Made by a program: the position numbers and the translations under genes
The notes under the pieces: generated by a model
Told to the model about the DNA's origin: nothing
Databases searched by the model: none
The model's input: the letters and a program-made list of their open reading frames with translations, nothing else
NCBI GenBank assembly: GCA_905182825.1
Contig: CAJJDJ010000129.1
Location: forward strand, 1 to 8,760
Direction: 5' to 3'
Source: Thiotrichaceae bacterium UBA7359
GTDB taxonomy: Bacteria; Pseudomonadota; Gammaproteobacteria; Eutrophobiales; Eutrophobiaceae
Length of the DNA: 8,760 nucleotides
Part shown: positions 1 through 6,950 of the stretch, one piece after another
Numbering within the stretch: position 1 is the stretch's first letter
How the letters are laid out: the number at the start of each line of letters is the position of its first letter

Positions 1-418
1 CAATTAGTGCCGGAATAGCTGGGATTTCATCTTTACCGCCACCTGGAATGCTTCGCTTTGAAAACTCCTTATGTTGATTTCGAAATACTTCAGAGGAAGA
101 GATCATACCATCAAACTCCATCTTACGTTGACGCATGGTTACAATTGCTTTTTCTTTAAGATCCCGACCGAGTAATGCAGGCTCCGGCTGAAGCTCCTCA
201 AAATAACGGCAAATAGCCATTACCTCATCAATATATGTACCATCATCAAGTTCAAGGACGGGTAATAAGCCACGTGGATTTACAGCAAGAAAATCATCTT
301 GAAGGTTTTCACCAGCAAGTATATTAATTTCAACTTTTTCTAACTTAACATTTTTTTCAGCTAAAAAAATGCGTGCACGCCGTGGATTTGGTGCAATGTG
401 ACAATCATATAATTTCAC
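1..418 (-). CDS. Glutathione S-transferase family protein (N-terminal part, cut by window edge)
   Basis: This is a probable cytosolic glutathione S-transferase, which would conjugate glutathione to electrophiles or use it as cofactor. About 139 residues are visible; family members are usually about 200 to 220 residues, so the C-terminal third lies outside the window. The N-terminal thioredoxin-like fold spans roughly residues 1 to 80. It has a first strand and helix reading YDCHIAPNPRRARIFLAEK, the cis-proline loop NPRGLLPVLE (Pro53), and the glutathione-gamma-Glu contact region DEVMAICRY (Glu65). The usual Glu-Ser pair is Glu-Val here, as in some bacterial subgroups. The all-alpha C-terminal domain begins at about residue 90. 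I chose the GTG start at 418 because a strong GGAGG lies 6 bases upstream and the GST fold begins directly after it. It follows the small secreted-protein gene after 107 bases with no terminator seen, so co-transcription is possible. The substrate is unknown. Confidence 0.88.
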   Translation of the reverse strand, partial: MKLYDCHIAPNPRRARIFLAEKNVKLEKVEINILAGENLQDDFLAVNPRGLLPVLELDDGTYIDEVMAICRYFEELQPEPALLGRDLKEKAIVTMRQRKMEFDGMISSSEVFRNQHKEFSKRSIPGGGKDEIPAIPALI

Positions 419-424
419 CGATTT

Positions 425-429
425 CCTCC
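425..429 (-). promoter_or_regulatory. Shine-Dalgarno site fixing the GTG start of the GST gene
   Basis: On the minus strand GGAGG is followed by six bases and then GTG at 418. No in-frame ATG sits at a suitable distance, and the downstream protein begins exactly at the expected first strand of a GST fold. The site therefore supports a non-ATG start. Confidence 0.75.
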
Positions 430-525
430 ATAATTTTTTATCTCATTTTTAAAATTTTAGACATAAAAGCATATAGCGCTTTCATACTTGAATAACTCAC
501 TAAAATTATTCTGTCTACATTTTAC

Positions 526-954
526 TTAGTCATCCATCAGCACTTCAGTTAAATCTAGTTTCCAAACATCATTCACAAGAACCCAATGATCAATTTCTTT
601 TTCAATGATAGGAATAACATTAAATACATCACTCGCCTTAGTCCAAGCATGCACAAGTGCCTTCTCACCATTTACATCAATAGCCGTTACACCACCTTCA
701 ATTAAATCAACTTGAGCTGATTTCATAACTCCTTCCCAATCTTCAACGTACTTTTCTTTAGTACGTCCATCTCGCATATTCTCTGTAACCATATCATATG
801 CCGTGGCAAAATCTTGAGACTGTACTGCATTAAAATAGGTTTGCTGTAATGCTGCTATAGTCACGCTAACTTCATCATCGCCACCACACCAAGCTAGCCT
901 GACTATAGAAAAAAAAAGTATTAGCGTAATAAAAATTGTTTTTATAATTTTCAT
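526..954 (-). CDS. Small secreted protein of unknown function, possibly NTF2-like
   Basis: I do not recognise this 142-residue protein with certainty. Residues 1 to about 23 form a Sec signal peptide: MKIIK, a hydrophobic core from about 6 to 18, then RLAWC. The Cys at 23 is preceded by Trp, so this is not a proper lipobox, and a soluble periplasmic protein is more likely than a lipoprotein. The mature part starts with an amphipathic helix (IAALQQTYFNAVQSQDF), then a helical segment, and ends in strands with HWVLVNDVWKLDL. This order of helices followed by strands ending in a W-x-L-x-x-x-x-W-K-L pattern resembles NTF2/SnoaL-like and DUF4440-type folds; that assignment is inference. AAGGA lies 9 bases before the ATG. 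The gene starts 34 bases after the GFA-family gene, suggesting the same transcript. It is the only exported product in an otherwise cytosolic group. Confidence 0.7.
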   Translation of the reverse strand: MKIIKTIFITLILFFSIVRLAWCGGDDEVSVTIAALQQTYFNAVQSQDFATAYDMVTENMRDGRTKEKYVEDWEGVMKSAQVDLIEGGVTAIDVNGEKALVHAWTKASDVFNVIPIIEKEIDHWVLVNDVWKLDLTEVLMDD

Positions 955-988
955 GATTAAGTATCCTTAAGTCGGAGTTAGAAGGGAC

Positions 989-1426
989 TTAGCTTAATAT
1001 TTTGCTCATCTGTTCGGACGTTGGAGCGTACCTAAAATTTTCAAGATCAGACTCAAGGCATGACCAACTATGAGCACTACTAGTCCAAACTTCAACTTGG
1101 GCGGAAAACCGATTGGGATTATCCAAACTTGCAGCCCATAGTCCCATGAGATCAGGAACTAGTTCTGCATCAATAAATACAGGACAACCACAGTCTGAAC
1201 AGAAACCACGGTTTACAGCATTTCCGCTATCAGCTTTTACCTTATAGTATTTTGCTTTCCCTGTTATTTTAAGTGCTTGTTTTGGAACATACATAACAGG
1301 ACATAACATACTACCACTAGCACGCTGACAATCACGACAATGACATTTCCAGGAAAACGTAGGCTCAACGGTACATTCGTATTGTATTGCTTGACATGAA
1401 CATGCCCCCGTTAACGATTCCATCAT
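989..1426 (-). CDS. GFA/CENP-V-type zinc-binding protein
   Basis: This 145-residue protein belongs to the GFA family, named after glutathione-dependent formaldehyde-activating enzyme. It is a small cytosolic zinc protein whose members mostly have no proven substrate. The full zinc-ligand set is visible: Cys9-x-Cys11 in GACSC, Cys28, Cys30 and Cys33 in KCHCRDCQRASGS, and Cys76 and Cys79 in CSDCGCP. The length is normal for a single-domain member. The ATG at 1426 is 4 bases after the scoB stop; a second ATG follows directly, so residue 1 or 2 could be the start. There is only a weak ribosome site within the scoB end (TGATGGA), which implies translational coupling to scoB. A glutathione S-transferase lies two genes on, so a glutathione-linked aldehyde or electrophile detoxification role is plausible but unproven. 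True formaldehyde activity cannot be inferred from the family alone. Confidence 0.9.
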   Translation of the reverse strand: MMESLTGACSCQAIQYECTVEPTFSWKCHCRDCQRASGSMLCPVMYVPKQALKITGKAKYYKVKADSGNAVNRGFCSDCGCPVFIDAELVPDLMGLWAASLDNPNRFSAQVEVWTSSAHSWSCLESDLENFRYAPTSEQMSKILS

Positions 1427-1430
1427 TCCA

Positions 1431-2081
1431 TCAATTTGATTTTAAATCTGGACTAACAATGAACTCAGCTTCTGTTTTTTCCTTAATTTCATCTAGATCA
1501 ACACTTGGCGCCAATTCAATCAAAGTCGGTTTATCTTCCTCAAAATGAAACACAGCTAAGTTTGTTATTAAAAGGTCAGTCACATTTGAGCCTGTCAAAG
1601 GAAGATCACAAGACTTAAGAAACTTAGGGCTACCGTCTTTTGCCGTATGGTCCATAATAACAACAACCTTATTTACACCCGCGACTAAATCCATTGCGCC
1701 ACCCATGCCTTTAATCATCTTGCCAGGTATCATCCAATTTGCTAAATCTCCATTTTGAGCAACCTGCATGGCACCTAAAATTGCCAAATTAATATGCCCA
1801 CCACGAATCATTGCAAAACTATCTGCACTGGAAAAATAACTAGTTTGGGCTAACTCGGAAATAGTTTGCTTGCCCGCATTGATTAAATCAGGATCAACCT
1901 GATCTGGGTAAGGAAATGGTCCCATACCAAGCATACCGTTTTCACTTTCTAATATAACTTGTACATTGTCGGGAATATAGTTTGCGACTAAAGTTGGTAT
2001 TCCTATTCCCAAATTAACATAAAATCCATCTTGCAACTCTTCCGCAGCACGTTGCGCTATTTCTTCTCTAGACCATGGCAT
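1431..2081 (-). CDS. scoB: 3-oxoacid CoA-transferase subunit B
   Basis: This is the beta subunit of a family I CoA-transferase, probably succinyl-CoA:3-oxoacid CoA-transferase. It would move CoA from succinyl-CoA to acetoacetate or a related 3-oxoacid in the cytosol. At 216 residues it has the usual length. Visible signatures are NLGIGIPTLVANYIP near residues 23 to 37 and the catalytic motif LESENGMLG, where Glu47 would form the glutamyl-CoA thioester. Further conserved stretches are GAMQVAQNGDLANW, GKMIKGMGGAMDLV, and KDGSPKFLKSCDLPLTG. It starts 15 bases after the scoA stop with AGAGGA as ribosome site, so the two subunits are co-expressed. The substrate range (acetoacetate versus other 3-oxoacids) cannot be fixed from sequence. 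No defect is seen. Confidence 0.95.
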   Translation of the reverse strand: MPWSREEIAQRAAEELQDGFYVNLGIGIPTLVANYIPDNVQVILESENGMLGMGPFPYPDQVDPDLINAGKQTISELAQTSYFSSADSFAMIRGGHINLAILGAMQVAQNGDLANWMIPGKMIKGMGGAMDLVAGVNKVVVIMDHTAKDGSPKFLKSCDLPLTGSNVTDLLITNLAVFHFEEDKPTLIELAPSVDLDEIKEKTEAEFIVSPDLKSN

Positions 2082-2096
2082 AATTATAATCCTCTA

Positions 2097-2801
2097 CTAA
2101 GCTACGTATTCACGTGTCGTCATTATTTCGATAGGTTTTTTATGGTCAGTGCCAACGATAAAACCATTCACATAAATACCTGGCGTATGGATATGATCAG
2201 GATCAAAATCTCCCAAGCTCACATATTCTTCAACCTCAGCAATCGTTGTTTTTCCAGCCGTTGCCATCACAGGATTGAAGTTTCTAGCTGTTTTTCGATA
2301 GACTAAATTACCTTCATCATCAGCTTTCCATGCCTTGACGAGAGATAAATCAGCCACCAAACCAGTTTCTAAAATATAGGTCTCACCATTAAATTCTTTA
2401 TGCTCTTTACCTTCAGCAATCACCGTTCCAACACCTGTTTTAGTATAAAAACCAGCAATACCCGCACCACCTGCTCGACAACGCTCAGCTAAAGTTCCTT
2501 GTGGATTAAATTCTAGTTCTAACTCACCCTTCATATATTGTTGTTCAAATGTTTTATTTCCGCCAACATAAGATGAAATCATTTTTTTTATTTGTCGTGT
2601 GTGCAGTAAAATCCCCAAACCAAAGTCATCTATTCCACAATTATTTGAAATCACAGAAATATCTTTCACGCCTGAATCACGTAATGCAGTAATCAAATAC
2701 TCTGGAATACCACAAAGACCAAAGCCGCCTGCCATAATGGTCATACCATCAAACAGAACTCCTTCCAAAGCCTCGGACGCGCTATTTTTTAATTTATTCA
2801 T
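2097..2801 (-). CDS. scoA: 3-oxoacid CoA-transferase subunit A
   Basis: This is the alpha subunit partner of ScoB; together they form the active CoA-transferase that activates acetoacetate-type acids using succinyl-CoA. It has 234 residues, normal for the family. The family signature DGMTIMAGGFGLCGIP spans residues 18 to 33. Other conserved segments are NNCGIDDFGLG, NPQGTLAERCRAGGAGIAGFYT and the C-terminal region GKTTIAEVEEYV with HIHTPGIYV. The ATG start fits the typical N-terminus (MNK followed by an SAxEALEG stretch), with AAGGG about 9 bases upstream. It is first in the scoA-scoB-GFA operon, behind a leader of about 380 bases that also contains the preceding operon's terminator and a candidate promoter. 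Roles known for the enzyme include ketone-body use and leucine or fatty-acid catabolism; which applies here is not shown. Confidence 0.95.
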   Translation of the reverse strand: MNKLKNSASEALEGVLFDGMTIMAGGFGLCGIPEYLITALRDSGVKDISVISNNCGIDDFGLGILLHTRQIKKMISSYVGGNKTFEQQYMKGELELEFNPQGTLAERCRAGGAGIAGFYTKTGVGTVIAEGKEHKEFNGETYILETGLVADLSLVKAWKADDEGNLVYRKTARNFNPVMATAGKTTIAEVEEYVSLGDFDPDHIHTPGIYVNGFIVGTDHKKPIEIMTTREYVA

Positions 2802-2942
2802 TCACAGACACCCTTATATTTTAACTTTATATTCAATATTCCGTAAAAGTACTACATTACCGTATCATGAGTATTAAGTTTTTTAAATACGAATATTAAG
2901 AATCATATGTCTTTTCTCATAGTAACAGGTTGCACTTTATTT

Positions 2943-2991
2943 CTAGACTGATTCCAATTAAGACTCATTCATCTGTTAAGTATCAGTCAAG
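2943..2991. repeat. Spaced inverted repeat in the scoA leader
   Basis: GACTGAT at 2946 to 2952 is perfectly complementary to ATCAGTC at 2982 to 2988. Two more pairs lie outside one mismatch (CT at 2943 to 2944 with AG at 2990 to 2991). The spacer is 29 bases. It could be a regulator site or the base of a leader stem. In AT-rich DNA a repeat of this size could also be chance. Confidence 0.3.
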
Positions 2992-3024
2992 TATATATTG
3001 CCAAAAATAAAATCATAAATAAAT

Positions 3025-3054
3025 ACTATACTTTGATGAAAAGGTGATTGTCGA
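3025..3054 (-). promoter_or_regulatory. Candidate sigma70 promoter for scoA-scoB-GFA
   Basis: On the minus strand TCGACA (3054 to 3049) and TATAGT (3030 to 3025) are separated by 18 bases; each box matches its consensus at five of six positions. Transcription would start near 3018, just beyond the terminator of the upstream operon and about 215 bases before the scoA ATG. Position and boxes fit, but this is a pattern match only. Confidence 0.4.
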
Positions 3055-3105
3055 TGAATTTCGATAGAAGAATAAATATGTACGTAAGATTGATATTGTT
3101 TTATT

Positions 3106-3143
3106 AAAAAATTCTCATCCATGAGCAATGCCATGGATGAGAA
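3106..3143 (-). terminator. Intrinsic terminator of the YCF48-MMPL transcript
   Basis: A perfect 12-bp stem pairs TTCTCATCCATG (3112 to 3123) with CATGGATGAGAA (3132 to 3143) around an 8-base loop. On the minus strand it is followed at once by six T residues (3111 to 3106). It lies about 40 bases after the MMPL stop codon. There is no T-run on the plus side, so it acts for minus-strand transcription only. Confidence 0.9.
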
Positions 3144-3183
3144 GTTGAAAAATGAATTACTTCGATTTTTTAGCTTAATTCAC

Positions 3184-5607
3184 TTATGCGGGTTTACTAC
3201 CTGGTAATGCTGTATCGGTCGCATCAGTAGTTTGATCTCGTTCTTCATCAAAAATAAATTTTGGTTTAAAGATATATGCCATAGCAGGCATCAAGAACAA
3301 TGCTGACAAAGCAGATACAGTTAACCACATACCGATTAACATACCCATTTCAGCCTGAAAGCGTAAGGAAGAAAACAGCCATACACCAACACTCACAATT
3401 AAAACTAAAGCGGTGACCAATACACCACGGCCAGCGCAATGTAATGATATTGCTATTGCCTCTAGATGCGTTTTTCCTAAATCATACTCACCCTTTATGC
3501 GATCACAGATGTATAGCGTGTAATCGACTCCCAAACCAATGCCTAGAGCAGCAACCGGGACAGTATTAATATTCATACCAATATTTTGCCAAGACATAAA
3601 GGCAAAGGTGACGAGATTCGCTAGTACTACCGGTACCATAAAAAACATTCCAGCAATACTAGAGCGGTAAACAATAATACACATCATCACAAGGATAAAT
3701 AATGCAAGCGCAATCGACTGTATCTGACCAGACAATATAACTTCATTCACAGAAGCGATTACACCAATGATTCCACCCGCCAATCTAAAATTTGCAAGCT
3801 CCTGTAACTCAGGATTATCTTTTATGAATTGCTTAACACGCGCAATTGCCGTTGCAATCGTGTCACCCTTTCTATCAGAAAAATACATCAGTACAGAAGC
3901 ATAGTTAATATCAACGTCAGTGAAACGTAATAAATCACCAGGTTCAGCTGCACGTTCAAACATAAACAATAATTCACCATTCTGATCAGTAGTTGTACCT
4001 AATTCAGAGTACCTAAAATTACCTTCGCGTAATGTTTGATTCACAGAAGGAAGCACATCCGCCACAGATATGGTAGCGCCAATTTCATCTTGCTGCTCCA
4101 TGTATTGTTGAAAACGCAACATACCATCAAGGATTTCAACATTTTTTATCTTACCGACGACCTTGCCACCAAACTCGTTTTTAGCGCCTTCCTCGACACC
4201 ACCAACCACAACAAACATTCGGTCAGCACCGGGGAATTGCTTATTGATGTTTGCAGAATCTACATTATAACGACCATCTGGCCATAGGATTGGAGAACCG
4301 GGATTTGCATCACCAACTTTCAAATCTTGTGCTAAATATCCACTACCAATAAACACTATCGTTGCAAGAAGAACAACAACATACCTTGCTTTTGTTGCAA
4401 CCACTCTGACACAAACATCTAAGAAGGGTCTGATAACTAATAAGTCTAAGTTAAGTGGATGCGCATAAGATTTTGGATTTTTAACCCATGATAATAAAAC
4501 TGGTGTCACGACAAGTGAACTAATCGCAACTGTACCAACCCAGACAACGGCCAGAACAACTAATTTTTGCAGTAATGGGATAGGACTAATCGCGACTACT
4601 GTCACACAACCTGCATCTGTTGCTATGCCCAACAAACCAGGGCGCAACAAGTCTTTCATTGTTACTGTAGCAGCTAATAAAGAATTAACGTCTTTATCAT
4701 CATCTACTTTGTCGATCTCTTCATGATAACGCGTCATCATCTGTACAGAATGAGATACCGCTCGTGCAGTAATCAACATAGCAACAACAACAACAAGTGG
4801 GTCAAAATGAATACCACACAGTTGCGCCACACCTAACGCCCATATAGCACTAATAGCACCAGACAACAGCGGTAAGATAGTCCCACGCCAGGTTCTATTT
4901 ATAACAAACAATAACACAAGAAATATTGATGCAGCTATACTAATAAGTTTCATTGTTTCTGGCAGATAATGGTCTACCCAGCCATATAAAATCGGATTAC
5001 CTACCAAACTTATATCGACAGTCTCATCATCAAGTTGTTCGACCAAATCGTAAGCTTGTTCATACGCGAGATTGAAATCAAGTAAATTATCAAAAAAATC
5101 AACCGTAATAAGTGTTGCTGTTAAATCTTTTGATACGAAAGGGCCATAGACCAAGGGACTACGTAGTATAGCTTCTTTCATGTAGTCAATATCTGCTTGA
5201 GTCTCAGGCAATTCCGGCCACATATACGGAAAACTTTCAATACCAACTGTAGAAGCTCGAGTCTCTTTGAGTTTCTTACCGGCTATAGAAAAAATTTGAA
5301 ATTCATTGATGGCATCAATCGAATACAAGCCCTTAGTGAGATCCCGTATTTTCTTCAATACAGGCATTTGAAAGATATCACCTTCGGTAGATTGAACCAT
5401 GAAAGTGATGATACTAGTACCGCCAAAGGTGTCTTTAAACTGCTCATGAACCTTAATGTATTCATGCGAACCGGGCTGTAAATCTTCAAATACTGTTTTA
5501 ACATCTATTTTATAGGCGAAGTTTGCCAATACAGCTGTCACAATAACAACTAGTCCAAGCACAGCTTTTCTATGTCTCATGCAAAATAGTGCAAAATTTT
5601 CTAACAT
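3184..5607 (-). CDS. RND superfamily (MMPL/HAE3-type) transporter
   Basis: This inner-membrane protein of 807 residues is an RND-superfamily pump of the MMPL/HAE3 type, likely proton-driven and moving a hydrophobic or lipid-like substrate. It shows the two-fold RND architecture: one membrane segment at about 14 to 32, a periplasmic loop to about 215, five segments between about 218 and 374, a segment at about 407 to 425, a second periplasmic loop to about 627, then five more segments and a short polar cytoplasmic tail. The second half carries the family motif GIGLGVDYTLYICDR, with Asp695 as the likely proton-relay acid. The matching place in the first half reads AMLITARAVSHSVQ and has no acidic residue, as is common in this branch. 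I chose the ATG at 5607, not the TTG at 5619, because GGAG sits 6 bases before the ATG. It follows the YCF48-like gene by about 75 bases, and an intrinsic terminator follows it. No membrane-fusion protein is visible. Confidence 0.92.
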   Translation of the reverse strand: MLENFALFCMRHRKAVLGLVVIVTAVLANFAYKIDVKTVFEDLQPGSHEYIKVHEQFKDTFGGTSIITFMVQSTEGDIFQMPVLKKIRDLTKGLYSIDAINEFQIFSIAGKKLKETRASTVGIESFPYMWPELPETQADIDYMKEAILRSPLVYGPFVSKDLTATLITVDFFDNLLDFNLAYEQAYDLVEQLDDETVDISLVGNPILYGWVDHYLPETMKLISIAASIFLVLLFVINRTWRGTILPLLSGAISAIWALGVAQLCGIHFDPLVVVVAMLITARAVSHSVQMMTRYHEEIDKVDDDKDVNSLLAATVTMKDLLRPGLLGIATDAGCVTVVAISPIPLLQKLVVLAVVWVGTVAISSLVVTPVLLSWVKNPKSYAHPLNLDLLVIRPFLDVCVRVVATKARYVVVLLATIVFIGSGYLAQDLKVGDANPGSPILWPDGRYNVDSANINKQFPGADRMFVVVGGVEEGAKNEFGGKVVGKIKNVEILDGMLRFQQYMEQQDEIGATISVADVLPSVNQTLREGNFRYSELGTTTDQNGELLFMFERAAEPGDLLRFTDVDINYASVLMYFSDRKGDTIATAIARVKQFIKDNPELQELANFRLAGGIIGVIASVNEVILSGQIQSIALALFILVMMCIIVYRSSIAGMFFMVPVVLANLVTFAFMSWQNIGMNINTVPVAALGIGLGVDYTLYICDRIKGEYDLGKTHLEAIAISLHCAGRGVLVTALVLIVSVGVWLFSSLRFQAEMGMLIGMWLTVSALSALFLMPAMAYIFKPKFIFDEERDQTTDATDTALPGSKPA

Positions 5608-5613
5608 TTTTTT

Positions 5614-5617
5614 CTCC
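5614..5617 (-). promoter_or_regulatory. Shine-Dalgarno site deciding the MMPL start
   Basis: GGAG followed by six A residues precedes the ATG at 5607. The longest open frame would start at a TTG (5619) that overlaps this site and has no good ribosome site of its own. The ATG gives a protein four residues shorter and is the better start. Confidence 0.75.
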
Positions 5618-5681
5618 AACGAGCCGAAATAGAGATCTTCGACTACCCCTAATTATTTATTATTATTTGAATTTAAAAGAC

Positions 5682-6755
5682 TTAATCAGCAAACAATGTC
5701 CATGCATTTGACTTAATTTTCATTGCGCCTACTGTTTGACCAACTGACAAAAAACTACCACCATCAATAGCCAATTCTGTGTGTGAGGTTAAATCTGTGT
5801 CTGACAGATTTCTTGAATCAAACTGAGTCATATCTGCTGAAAATTTTATCCACTTACCTTTATTACCAACAGCGACCCACTCGTTTGTTTCATCAGACCA
5901 ATCTACATCCATTAAATGCTCCGTCATACCAGAAATTTTAGGGTCAATATAAGTCCAAGTTTCACCACCATCGCTTGTAGCGACAATTGAACCGCCCAGC
6001 CCTACAACGACACCTTCCTGTGGTGAACGAAACGCAACAGCAGTAAAACTATTAGGGCTGTTTGTTTGAGTATCCTTCCAAGTCTGACCATTGTCAGCAC
6101 TTTTAAATATGAGACCAAATTCGCCAGCTATAAAAAGAGTAGTGTCGTTAACACGAACTATATCATTCATGAAAACATCCTCTTCTTCACGCATTTGATT
6201 CCATGTTTCACCATAATCAAGCGATTGAAGAATCATACCCATCTCACCTACCGCCCAACCTTCGCCATCGGGGTAAGAGTGAACACGTAGTAACTTATTC
6301 GCGGTTTCTGACTTTGGTGACTCAACTTCAACCCAGTTTTTACCACCATCTTTAGTCTTGAGGGTCACACCATTATTACCTACTGCCACTGAATTATTTT
6401 CGTCCCAAGACGTAATGTCTTGCAGATGTGATACTGTCGGAGCTGTTTGACTCTTCCAAGTTTTACCTTTGTCAGTGGATATTATAATTTTCCCATAATT
6501 ACCAACAGCCATGTAAACATCAGAATTTACTTTACTCAAACCGAAAATATTGTCTCGGACATTTATCACCGGCGGGACAACTTCTTCTATTACTGCCGTA
6601 GGTTTAATGAAAATACCAGCCCACAGTAGTGTTCCGACAATCGCCCAAGGCATTATAGAAAGAATAAGTTTTGCTATTTTCTGCCCAATTGAATCGGCAG
6701 GTTCAGATATTCCAGATATTTTTTCTACTGCAGTATTATTTTCTGACATGTTCAT
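5682..6755 (-). CDS. Membrane-anchored YCF48-like beta-propeller protein
   Basis: This 357-residue protein has a cytoplasmic N-terminal tail, one membrane anchor at about residues 30 to 50 (LILSIMPWAIVGTLLWAGIF) and a periplasmic beta-propeller related to YCF48 and BNR repeat proteins. Five Asp-box repeats are regularly spaced: STDKGKTW (Trp100), TKDGGKNW (Trp141), SLDYGETW (Trp185), SADNGQTW (Trp226) and TSDGGETW (Trp267). Each follows a VGxxGxI-type strand, and two further degenerate blades (VGNKGKW, then VGQTVGAM) complete about seven. In plants and cyanobacteria YCF48 helps photosystem II assembly; here the neighbour is an RND pump, so a partner or assembly role for the pump is inferred. 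AAGGG lies 5 bases before the ATG at 6755; a second ATG two codons on is an equally possible start at 11 bases. It begins a transcript with the MMPL gene. Confidence 0.87.
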   Translation of the reverse strand: MNMSENNTAVEKISGISEPADSIGQKIAKLILSIMPWAIVGTLLWAGIFIKPTAVIEEVVPPVINVRDNIFGLSKVNSDVYMAVGNYGKIIISTDKGKTWKSQTAPTVSHLQDITSWDENNSVAVGNNGVTLKTKDGGKNWVEVESPKSETANKLLRVHSYPDGEGWAVGEMGMILQSLDYGETWNQMREEEDVFMNDIVRVNDTTLFIAGEFGLIFKSADNGQTWKDTQTNSPNSFTAVAFRSPQEGVVVGLGGSIVATSDGGETWTYIDPKISGMTEHLMDVDWSDETNEWVAVGNKGKWIKFSADMTQFDSRNLSDTDLTSHTELAIDGGSFLSVGQTVGAMKIKSNAWTLFAD

Positions 6756-6781
6756 AACAACCCTTCTTCATAATGTGTTTC

Positions 6782-6829
6782 TTAACCATCAAGATCTAAA
6801 GAGACATTAGTAATCTTTTAAATGGTTAA
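6782..6829. promoter_or_regulatory. Long imperfect dyad in the leader of the YCF48-MMPL operon
   Basis: TTAACCAT (6782 to 6789) pairs perfectly with ATGGTTAA (6822 to 6829). Nested within it, AAGAT (6791 to 6795) pairs with ATCTT (6813 to 6817) and CTAA (6796 to 6799) pairs with TTAG (6807 to 6810) around a 7-base loop. That gives 17 pairs in 48 bases, with only small internal bulges. No T-run follows on the minus strand, so it is not a terminator. It lies about 27 bases before the start codon and could be an operator or a structured leader. No convincing promoter boxes are visible in this gap. Confidence 0.45.
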
Positions 6830-6860
6830 CGTGTCATTTGTTTTGAATACACCCCTAAAT

Positions 6861-6900
6861 AAAAATGGTGACTGCTAGAAAGAATTATCCAGCAGTCACC
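6861..6900 (-). terminator. Intrinsic terminator after the DUF1329 gene
   Basis: A perfect 10-bp stem pairs GGTGACTGCT (6867 to 6876) with AGCAGTCACC (6891 to 6900) around a 14-base loop. On the minus strand it is followed by ATTTTTATTT. It lies about 50 bases beyond the DUF1329 stop and separates the DUF1302-DUF1329 unit from the YCF48-MMPL unit. Confidence 0.88.
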
Positions 6901-6950
6901 TTTGTGGGGAGAACAATATTAAAACTAAGTTATTGTTATTGTACTAATTG

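Larger units (their letters stand above)
2802..3183. other. Intergenic region between the MMPL gene and scoA
   Basis: This 382-base AT-rich stretch has no credible gene. Reading on the minus strand it holds the intrinsic terminator of the transporter operon (3106 to 3143), a sigma70-like promoter (3025 to 3054), a spaced inverted repeat (2943 to 2991) and the scoA ribosome site just before 2801. The leader of the predicted scoA transcript would be just over 200 nucleotides, long enough to carry regulation, but I recognise no known riboswitch in it. Confidence 0.6.

Noticed and set aside
419..525. Terminator or strong promoter between the secreted-protein gene and the GST gene
   Set aside because: Only a 5-bp stem (AAAGC/GCTTT) without T-run and weak promoter-like boxes are present; nothing convincing.
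883..891. Lipoprotein signal in the 142-residue secreted protein (RLAWC)
   Set aside because: Trp at the position before Cys does not fit the lipobox, which needs a small residue there.
2031..2306. Plus-strand open frames across the window, for example here and at 2599 to 2877, 4036 to 4287, 6865 to 7071 and 8451 to 8669
   Set aside because: They lie opposite clear minus-strand genes, show no family motifs and have unlikely compositions; they are shadows of the real genes.
5608..5619. Upstream TTG start for the MMPL gene giving four more residues
   Set aside because: The TTG overlaps the GGAG that is ideally spaced for the ATG at 5607, so the ATG is preferred.
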